Source of the DNA: Dactylis glomerata
Lineage: Eukaryota > Streptophyta > Magnoliopsida > Poales > Poaceae
Length of the DNA stretch: 64,000 nt
NCBI GenBank assembly: GCA_007115705.1
Contig: QXEO01000382.1
Location: forward strand, 6,477,318 to 6,541,317
Direction of reading: 5' to 3'
The stretch's first letter is position 1; each line of letters starts with the position of its first letter. The notes under the pieces were generated by a model, which ran no database searches, had not been told where the DNA came from, and saw only the letters and a list, made by a program, of their open reading frames with translations. The position numbers were made by a program, and so were the translations under genes. This document shows, in pieces, positions 55,574-64,000 of the stretch.

Positions 55574-57638
55574 TCAAGTAACATCAAGTGATGAAGCATC
55601 AAGCTCATAATTTGCTCTAAGAATAGAGTCAAAAAGTAATTTCTTTCTTTTCCTAGGGAAGTGTTCCATACCTTTCTTTAGTGGGAATTGATATTTGATA
55701 GTGCCTTCCCTCATATCAATGATGGCACCTACAGTTCGAAGAAAGGGTCTTCCCAAAATAATAGGACATGAAGCATGGCATTCAACGTCCATAACAAGAA
55801 AATCAACGGGAACAAGGTTATTGTTAACCACAATAAGAACATCATTAATCCTTCCCAAAGGTTTCTTCTTAGCAACATCAGCAATAGGAACATCATAATA
55901 ACATTTTTCAAGCGGTGGTAAATCAAGCATGTCATAAATCTTTCTAGGCATGATAGAAATACTAGCACCTAGATCACATAAAGCATGGCAATCAAAACCA
56001 CTAACATGCATATCAATGATGGGTTCCCAACCATCTTCTAACTTCTTGGGAACAGAGGCTTTTTGCTGCAACTTTTCATCCCTAATTTTCATGAGAGCAT
56101 TGGTAATATGCTTAGTAAAAGCAATATTTAAGGAACTAGCATTGGGAGTCAAAGCAAGCTTTTGCAAGAACAAAATAACTTCAGATATATTGCAGCCATC
56201 AACATCAAAATTTCTAAAGGAAATAGAGCTATCATCTCCCACACTTCGAAAAATTTCAGCACTCTTTTGAAAAAAAGTTTTGGCAGTTTTAGGCTTCTTA
56301 ACACAAGGAGTGGGAGTTTTCTCTACACCAATCAAAGTAAGAGGATTGCTAGCATTAGGAGCAACATCATTAGAGGTAGTAATGGTACATACCTTCATCT
56401 CTCTTGCCATCTCATCTTCTCTTTCCCACCTGGCATGCAATTCCGCTAACAATCTAATATTTTCATCAATTCCAACTTGAATAGCATTAGCAGTAGCAAA
56501 AACAATGTTCTCTTTCACATTATTAGGCAACACTTTTAATTTTAGAATTTCAACATCATGAGCAAGGCTATCAACTTTAGAAGCAAGAATATCAATTTTC
56601 CCTAACTTTTCCTCAATAGACTTGTTAAAAGCGGATTGTTTTACCATGAAGTCTTTGAGCATGACTTCAAGTTCAGAGGGCGCGGCCCTAGTGTCATTGT
56701 AGGAATTACCATAAGAATTACCATAACCATTACCATTGGTAGAAGGATACGGCCTATAATTGTTACTAGCAAAATTGTTCCTATAAGCATTGTTGTTAAA
56801 ATTATTATTTCTAATGAAATTCACATCAACATGCTCTTCTTGAGCAACCAGAGAGGCTAAAGGAATATTATTAGGATCAACATGAGTCCTATCATTAGCA
56901 AGCATAGCCATAATGGTATCAATCTTATCACTCAAGGAAGAGGTTTCCTCAACAGAATTTACCTTCTTATCTTGTGGAGCTCTCTCGGTGTGCCATTCGG
57001 AATAATTTACCATCATGTTGTCAAGTAGCTTTGTTGCGGCTCCCAAGGTAAGGGACATAAAAGTGCCTCCAGCAGCTGAATCAAGTAGGTTCCTTGAAGA
57101 AAAATTCAGTCCTGCATAAAAAGGTTGAACAATCATCCAAGTAGTCAGTCCATGAGTGGGGCAATTCTTTATCATAGATTTCATTCTTTTCCAGGCTTGA
57201 GCAACATGTTCATTATCAAACTGAGTAAACTTCATAATATTGCTACGCAGAGATATAATCTTAGCAGGAGGATAGTATCTACCAATAAAAGCATCCTGAC
57301 ACTTAGCCCATGAATCAATACTATTCTTAGTCAAAGACAGCAACCAATCTTTTAGCTTTTCCTCTCAAAGAAAAAGGAAACAACTTGAGCTTAATAATAT
57401 CACTTTCTACATCCTTATATTTTTGCATCTCACATAGCTCAACAAAATTGTTGAGATGAGCTGCAGCATCTTCAGTACTAGCACCAGAAAATTGCTCTTT
57501 CATAACAAGGTTCAATAAAGCAGGCTTAATCTCATAAAAGTTTGCAGCACGAGTAGGTGGTGCAATAGGAGTGCAGATAAAATCACTATTCTGCGTGCTA
57601 GTGAAGTCACACAACTTGGTGTTTTCAGGATTAGCCAT
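55574..57638 (-). pseudogene. Element B gag-protease polyprotein with one frameshift
   Basis: The frame starts at MANPENT (57638). One extra A near 57345 (GCTAAAAGATTGG against GCTAAGGATTGG in element A) shifts it, after which 589 codons are open to 55574. The gag domain, an Asn-rich segment (HVDVNFIRNNNFNNN) and a protease with intact DLGAS (CDLGASISIMP) and ILGRPF are present. Only one lesion separates it from an open gag-protease frame. There is no reverse transcriptase or integrase. Confidence 0.9.
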
Positions 57639-57802
57639 TTCAGCAAAACTAAAAGTAGATAAGTAAAACAACTACCAAGGATTCTAATTTTTTTGGGTTT
57701 TTTATATAAAACGATGCAAGTAAAAATAAAGTAAAGCAAAACAATAAAACAAAGTAAAGGATGTGTGTGCGAAAAACTCCCCTTGCAGAGGTCTTCCACT
57801 CT

Positions 57803-57820
57803 TCCCCGGCAACGGCGCCA
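57803..57820 (-). other. Primer binding site of element B
   Basis: Minus strand TGGCGCCGTTGCCGGGGA, a perfect 18-base match to the complement of the plant aspartate tRNA 3' end, nine bases inside the 5' LTR. Confidence 0.85.
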
Positions 57821-57829
57821 GAAAATTGT

Positions 57830-59470
57830 TGCTTGATGCGTGGTGAATGACCAGCCCTTTGGGAACCCCAAGAGGAAGGTGTGATGAGTATAGCAGCTTG
57901 TTTTCCCTCAGTTAAGAAACCAAGGTTTAATCGTTCAGGAGAAGAGCAGACAATTACGACTGAAGGTGATGCTTGCTAGTTTGCGACAGCTTTGGACAAT
58001 TTATATATGGCGCCTCGTCCAAGCTTTGCTTGCTAGCTGCAATGCGGAACCTGCACACAACACAACCAAGTACTTTGTTCCCAACTTACGATGAGGTTGT
58101 CAATCTCACTGGTTTGCTTGAAACAAAGGTTATGAGCGTATCGAGTGGAAAACAGTAGAAGTATGCGAATAAAGTAAACAGTGCGAGTAAAGTAAACAGG
58201 TGATAGCAATATGATGGAAATAGGACCGAGGTCCATAGTTCACTAGTGGTGTCTCTCCATAAGATAAATAACACATGCTGGGTAAACAAATTACAGTTGG
58301 GCAATTGATAGAATAAAGATAAACGTGATATGTCAAGAAGATCACTACGAGATTTACTCTGGGCATTACAACAAAATACATAGACCGCCATCCAACTGCA
58401 TCTATGACTAATAATCCACTTATGGCGAATCAATCCGAGAACTCCACAAGTATTAAGTTGCGAACAACAGATAATTGCATTAAGCAAAGTGTGTAATGTA
58501 AACAAATCATATGCCCTTGAGCATATGAATGTTGTTTTCTCCCTACTAGCAACAGCACATCTATAACCTTAGAGGTTTATGTCACTCCCCCAGATTAAAT
58601 AGAGGCATGAACCCACTATCGAGCATAAATACCCCCTCTTGGAGTCACTAGCAACTACTCGGCCAAGATAGCTACTAACAATAGAGAGCATGCAAGATCA
58701 TAAACAACATAGAGATAACAAAACATATATTTCAGTATAGCAACTCAATCATAACACCAATATTCATCGGATCCCAACAAACCAAGCATGTAGAATTACA
58801 TAACGGTGATCTCAGTCATGTAGGGCAGCTCATGAGATCTAAACATGAAGCGCATGGTGGAGAAGACAACCATTTAGCTACTGCTATAGACCCATAGTCC
58901 AAGGTAGACTACTCACTCATCGCTCCGGAGGCAAGCATGGCGATGAAGAAGACCTCCGGTGGCGATTCCCCTCTCCAGCAGGGTGCTGGGAAGAGCTTCT
59001 GGACCCTCCCGATCTTCGGGTCGATGGCGGCGGCGGATCGCGATGTGTTCTGGAAAAGTGATCGGGTACTTAGGTTTTTTCCGTCGGGGGGTCTTTATAG
59101 GCGAAGGGGCATCGTCAGAAGTGGACCGAGGCGGTCTCACACATAGGGGGCGCGGCCAGGGGCCAGGCCGCGCCGCCCTGGTGTGAGGGTGGCCTGTGGC
59201 CCCTCTCCGTCTCTTCTTCGGATCACTGGAAGCTTCCGGGAAAAATAAGACTTCAGGAACTTGTTTCGTCCAATTCCAAGAATATTTCCTGTGTAGCACT
59301 TCTGAAACACAAAAACAGCAGAAAACAGGGAACTGGCACTGTGGCGACTTGTTAGTAGATTAGTTCCAGAAAATGCATAAAAGTGCCACGAAGTGTAACG
59401 AAACAGTAGGCAAATGGTGTAAAAACAAGCATGGAGCATCAAAAATTATAGATACGTTGGAGACGTATCA
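57830..59470 (-). repeat. 5' LTR of element B
   Basis: 1641 bp, the same length as the 3' LTR and differing at scattered positions only. TATA box at about 59093-59102 on the minus strand. Confidence 0.93.
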
Positions 59471-59475
59471 GGGTC

Positions 59476-60074
59476 CTCGGGCGATTCCCCGCGAGTGGAT
59501 TTTTAGTCATAGATGCAGTTGGATGGCGGTCTATGTATTTTGTCGTAATGCCCAGAGTAAGCCTCATAGTGATCCTCATGATGTATGTATGTTATCTTTA
59601 CTCTATCAATTGCCCAACTGTAATTTGTTTACCCAGCATGCTTTATTTATCTTATGGAGAGACACCGCTAGTGAACTGTGGACCTCGGTCTAATTTTCTT
59701 TACATAGCTTTACCATTTTACTATTACTCGCTCTGTTTACTTTACTTGCATTACTATTACCCTTTTACCACTCGATACGCTCGATTCTTTGTTTACAGCA
59801 ATCCGGTGAGATTGACAACCTCATCGTAAGTTGGGAGCAAAGTTCTGGTTGTGTTGTGTGCAGGTTTCATGTTGCTGCTAGGTGAAGACACACCAGCAGT
59901 ATTCCTTACGCCATTGTCCGGAGTGTCATGAAGCTAGCAAGAATCACCTTCTGAAGTTTGGCTTTCTCCTACTGGTTTGATAAACCGTGGTTTCACAACT
60001 GAGGGAAGACTTGCTACTGTGCTCATCATACCTTCCTCTTGGGGTTCCCAACGGGCTGTACTTACACGCCATCA
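59476..60074 (+). repeat. 3' LTR of element A, second part
   Basis: Continues from 51000 after element B and its duplication. It ends CCATCA and lacks the final AGCA of the 5' LTR. Confidence 0.85.
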
Positions 60075-60276
60075 GGTGCCGCGCCCATGCAGGGGAGAGA
60101 GGAGCCCCCACCGCCGCCGGCAACGCCCAGGCTTTGCCTCGCCACGCCCTGTGGCGGCGGCGAGGAGGGGAGGAGCGGGAGCGGTGGAAATCGGGGATCC
60201 CCCCACCCCCCCGGCGGTGCCCGAGAGGAGGGGGTTTGAGAGGTGGTTGAGGGGGGTTCCCATAATCATCTTGGCT

Positions 60277-60889
60277 ACATCTAATATTTTAAACAGCACA
60301 CTATAAGCCGCTAATAGCATACTATATATAGTGTTATGGGCAATGTCTCACTAAATAAAATATGTGTACAAACGTCCTCTGGAATGAAATATAGTTGTAG
60401 CCAAGAGCTGTGGTGTAGCGGATTTTAAGGGTTGCACTATTTTGTCATAGAACACCATGTCTTACCATGGCGACATGTTACAGAACTTAACCATATATTG
60501 GTCCAACAGATCAGCTTGTCAATTCATCATTGAGAAACCAAAACTTGTTGGCATATGAAATGCGATTATCAACAACTCTATGAATGAACTTCATTCTTTT
60601 GTATATCATCATGGTAAATCTCACAAAAAACTTGAACTCGAAATTGATATCAAATTTTAGTTATTTACATTTTTAGATTAGTGATCCAGCTTTCTTCCAA
60701 ACTCAAACTATCTTAAGGTTTGATGGAGTTTATATAAAATTATAACAATATTTATTATACCAAATATATATTATTAAAATATTTTTTATGGGAGAACCAG
60801 TAAACAATGTGTTGAGTGGAGCTTTCAAAAAGGGAGACATCAAAGAATCGGTGGAACCATCTTATGGCCTTGTTAGCCTAGGTTTGGCG
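60277..60889. other. AT-rich stretch
   Basis: Host flank of the retroposon. 60505-60600 resembles 40945-41040 (GATCAGCTTG and AAAACTTGTTGGCAT). No gene. Confidence 0.45.
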
Positions 60890-63800
60890 GAGTATGAGGT
60901 GCTCGAAATTGGCTTTCGCCCTGCTTTATAAATAAAGCACAACGGCCAAATCGATACAAGGTGATCAGGAGAACCTCTTACAAAGCAAATCAAAGTTAAA
61001 GAAAAGAAAATATAGAAAACCAAACTTTCCACCAAAGACAAAGAAACGAGACCGAGTGGAGTCGGGGCTCCACAACAACGCCCCCAAGAGGGTAACAATG
61101 CACATCGTCGCCGCTGTCAAGATCGCGAAGGTCAAGGGTTTTCACTCGGAGCCAAAGCGCGGGGAGGATAACCACAACGGCGCCCCCAAGAGGGTTACGA
61201 GACCTGCAGGCATAGCCATCGTTGGCGCTGAGGCGCTGAGCTTTTGCCCGGAAAAATCCTTGCATGTCTCCCGAGAAATCAGCCATCCGTCGCCCTCGAG
61301 TTAGGACTCCAAACCACAATCTGGTTGTTGCCAAAGCCAAAGCACGGCCAACAACAGGATCCCCAATCATCTGCTCCACATCATCTGCATGACTGAAGAA
61401 GCAAGACCACCACCGCCGCCAAGTCGCTTGCCGTAGAGTCGCACGCGTAGTCCACCTTTCGGGGTTGCCACCCCGGCATCTAAGATCTCGTCCACGACGC
61501 GGAAGGTGCCACAACGACAAGTCAACTGGAACAGACATGAGAGGTCCAATCAAGCTAGCCAGCAAACGGACAACATGGGTTCAACTAACAGGACACACCT
61601 GTGAGTGAAACATGCAGAACCTGTGATGGGACTGCTAGGCAGAAACCAAATCATGGCCTCCTGCCCAAATCCGACACCCCAAACAGTCCATGGTCAGGGG
61701 ATGGGCTCCTTGTCAAATCGTCTGCCCCCTGAAACCCATGTAGGAGTAGAGCTTGCCAACACAAATCGGGCCCGAATGGGCCTATATCTCGGCCGCGACA
61801 TTCCCTTCTCCATGAAGGAGATATGCCCTAGAGGAAAATAATAAATGTTTTATTTGCATATTTCACTTGTTCATAATAAGATTAATACTATGCTATAACT
61901 GTATCAATTGGAAATATTGATACACGTGTGGCATTAAATGAAATAGAGTCCCAACTAATCCTCTAAATACTAGTTCATTATGCAACTGGTGACTGAGGTT
62001 TCTAGATCATGGAGCATTTATGCCAATTGACAATGAGATCATGCCATTACGATAATGCCATGGTGGACATACCCAACCATTAGTACTGCAACACGATTGT
62101 GGCATGATATTCACGTTGCGATAATAAGAAAGTGTTGTAACCTAATCCTTAGGAGGTCATATCTAATCACTACTTTCCAGCGGATACTTTAATTTTATCA
62201 ACCGTCATTATGTGAAAGGGTGGCTAAAAAGGTGTTTTTGGTTATTCTAATGTAGTAGGTTGAGGTGTATGCACCAAGAGAGGGATTTGTTCATACGCAT
62301 GACTGAAAGATACGCAGGGCCCACTCGGTGAGATTACATCTGAAGCTGCACAGCATGTAACTAGGTCACGGGGATGAAATATCATGGAACGAGTTAAGTA
62401 GCAAATGTCGGTAATGAGATTGAACAAGCTATGGTGATACCAACGATCAAATACCAGACTTTGCTACTATCATAGAAACAAAGGGGAAGGAAATTGATGT
62501 TTACGGGTCAACAACAACAGATCTTCGTAGAATGCACAGGGATCATTAATTATGGCCCTCCAGGTCCCCCTGATGATCATTTATCGGAGAAAGTTCTCGT
62601 TAATGTCTGGAGTATTCTCGAACCTTCGGGTAACATGCTTAAGGGATCAAAGATGTTTTAAGATGGTTTTGGTTATATTCGGAAACATGGGAGTGTTGAC
62701 AAAAGAGAGAAGAGAAAGTTCCAATATAGTATGAAAGTCGTTTGGAGGTTTCCGGAAGGGTTTTGAAGTAGCGGAGAATTAAATAACGAGTAATTGATAT
62801 TAAATAAATAAATAAATATTATTTAATGAAAAAAAGGTGCATCCCACCTTAATGGGCGCCTCCCAGAGAGGAGCTCATTAAACCCTAGGCGCCTCCCTTA
62901 TTGGATAAGGGTGGTGGGGCGCCCTGGCTTGGACCCTTGGCCCAGGCCAGCCAGGGTTAGGGTTTGGAGGTAGGTGGGGATCGGTCGGCCTAGCCCCACC
63001 CCTCCTGGCCACCGCCGCCTAGCCTCCTCCCTCCAGGCCGCTGGCCTTGTGGACTTGGGGAAGAGTCAAGGTGCACCCCTCCCTCCTATATAAAGGAGGG
63101 CCCCAGGGGGAGAGGATCACACAATTGAGCCAAGAGCTCTCCTCTCCCTCTCCCTGGTGCGCCACCTCCACCTCCTCTCTCTCTCTTCTCTCTCTCATGT
63201 AGCCTCCACCGCTGCACGCCATCGTGTTGCGGAGTTTCCGGATCCCGCTCAAAGCCATCAACTTCCGCAATCTCGGCTGGATCGGGGATTCTGGGGGCCA
63301 TCTTGATCATCGTACTTGTGTGAGTACGCGGAGGTGCTGCCACTTGTGGCACCGGAGTTGTTCGCCAAGTTCTTCGCCTACATCATCAACGCTTCTGCGG
63401 GAGCGTAATCCCCGCGTTTGGTCAGGTATATTACCAAAGCTCTGATCGTTACAATATTACTAATAGATAGATAATAATTTTATTATTATTAGCATCGAAG
63501 CCCAACACTCCATTGAGGACAGATTCGCCCTATGTTGTCGCCTGCCTACCGTCCCGGCGCTCACCATCCTCGACTCTGGCAGCGTCTCCTGGGCCCTGCC
63601 AAACCGCCAGTGCAAGATCCCTTGAAGAAGCCGGTCGCACATGGCGTCACCGACGAGGCAGACCTGAGCGCCGCCCAGCTCCGCCGCCTCAACCACGAAG
63701 GGCCTCGACCATGGCGGCACACTGGCCTACCGTGTGTGGGGAAGAGAGGCCCATCGTTGTAGTTCCCGCCGCCTGATCGGTGTCATCCCGTGCCATCCTC

Positions 63801-64000
63801 CTCGCGACCAAAAACGTGGGAGCTCCGCTGCCACCGGCACCGCACGGGCTTTACCTGGCGGCGTACGCCAGTGATGGCGGCGGGGGAAGGAGAGAGGTGG
63901 GGTCCTGAGGCGGGAGAGCTAGGGATTGGCCCTTGGCCGCCAGCAGGGCGACCGAGGAGCGCGAGGGCGAGAACGGTCCTAACCTTGTTTCGGCAAACAT
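60890..64000 (-). mobile_element. GC-rich retroposon, split by a Copia solo LTR and running off the edge
   Basis: The minus-strand 3' end is near 60890 (CTTTATTTATAAAGCAGGGCG). It continues to 61812 and resumes at 63513. It repeats GGCGCCCCCAAGAGGGT-type blocks (ACGCCCCCAAGAGGGTAAC at about 61079; CGCCCCCAAGAGGGTTAC at about 61181). Frames such as 60996-61565 minus (189 codons) were not recognised and may be compositional. Confidence 0.5.
61813..63507 (+). mobile_element. Copia solo LTR
   Basis: Starts TGAAGGAGATATGCCCTAGA and ends AGCCCAACA, flanked by the 5-bp duplication CTCCA (61808-61812 and 63508-63512). CCTATATAAAGG at about 63087 is the TATA box, followed by a CT-rich leader. With target duplications around one LTR and no internal region, it is a solo LTR left by recombination. 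Confidence 0.88.

Larger units (their letters stand above)
51001..59470 (-). mobile_element. Gypsy element B, non-autonomous, minus strand, nested in A's 3' LTR
   Basis: Bounded by two 1641-bp LTRs and a perfect 5-bp duplication GGGTC (50996-51000, 59471-59475). Contents on the minus strand are 5' LTR, primer site, gag-protease, 2.9 kb of non-coding DNA, polypurine tract, 3' LTR. It is the same family as element A, inserted in reverse orientation. Confidence 0.93.
43186..60074 (+). mobile_element. Gypsy element A, non-autonomous (gag-protease only), plus strand
   Basis: 5' LTR 43186-44810, primer site at 44817, gag-protease 44994-47057, a 2.9-kb non-coding 3' region, and a 3' LTR that starts at 49988 and is split by element B. 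The likely target duplication is GGCGC (43181-43185) with GGTGC (60075-60079), one mismatch. There is no reverse transcriptase or integrase, so it must depend on an autonomous partner. Confidence 0.85.
42221..60261 (-). mobile_element. GC-rich retroposon holding the nested Gypsy pair
   Basis: The 15-bp ATAATCATCTTGGCT occurs at 42206-42220 and 60262-60276. A T run at 42221-42227 is the poly(A) tail of a minus-strand insertion. Its own sequence is 42221-43185 plus about 60075-60261, roughly 1.15 kb, GC-rich and without a recognised protein; the frames of up to 199 codons near 42231-42830 look compositional. It has the hallmarks of target-primed retroposition. Element A is inserted within it. 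Confidence 0.75.

Noticed and set aside
60996..61565. 189-codon minus frame as a host gene
   Set aside because: It lies in a repeated GC-rich retroposon and has no recognised motif.

Overview
The window is nuclear DNA of a grass, most likely a member of the Triticeae (wheat, barley, rye or a wild relative). The reasons are the very high transposon load, Stowaway and Tourist MITEs, Gypsy LTRs beginning TGATACGTCTC, Copia LTRs beginning TGAAGGAGATATG, and monocot-type enzyme sequences. No bacterial or organellar features were seen. The species assignment is inference.

Only two intact host genes are visible, both on the minus strand and about 4.6 kb apart. One is an intronless aromatic amino acid decarboxylase of the tryptophan/tyrosine type (8429-10015). 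The other is a two-exon BAHD acyltransferase of the hydroxycinnamoyl-amine transferase type (14640-16012). A decarboxylase makes the arylamine and a BAHD N-acyltransferase can conjugate it, so the pair could be a small phenolamide cluster.

Region by region. 1-8.4 kb holds a partial Copia LTR, two adjacent inverted-repeat elements, an old duplicated block, nested Tourist MITEs and a hAT-type element with an 8-bp target duplication. 8.4-16.1 kb holds the two genes, separated by a Tourist MITE, a GC-rich retroposon and AT-rich DNA. 18.1-18.4 kb is a 5'-truncated LINE. 18,564-27,047 is a complete Gypsy element of the Tat lineage on the minus strand. It has gag, protease, reverse transcriptase, two RNase H domains and integrase, 336-bp LTRs and the 5-bp target duplication CTAAG. 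On the opposite strand, between pol and the 3' LTR, it carries an intact gene with its own promoter encoding two AT-hooks plus a plant B3-like DNA-binding domain. That gene is the most unusual object in the window.

27.4-34.9 kb contains two non-autonomous Helitrons of one family in opposite orientation, with a Stowaway-rich 2.9-kb segment and a long inverted repeat between them. 35-42 kb is decayed repeat DNA: a LINE reverse transcriptase remnant, two 1.1-kb direct repeats, a Gypsy LTR fragment cut by a Mutator-type MITE, and a hAT-type MITE. 42.2-60.3 kb is a nest: a retroposon (15-bp target duplication) holds non-autonomous gag-protease Gypsy element A (plus strand), and element B of the same family (minus strand) sits in A's 3' LTR. 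60.9-64 kb is a GC-rich retroposon interrupted by a Copia solo LTR.

All calls come from reading the sequence; no database search or alignment program was run. Percentages and boundaries were judged by eye.
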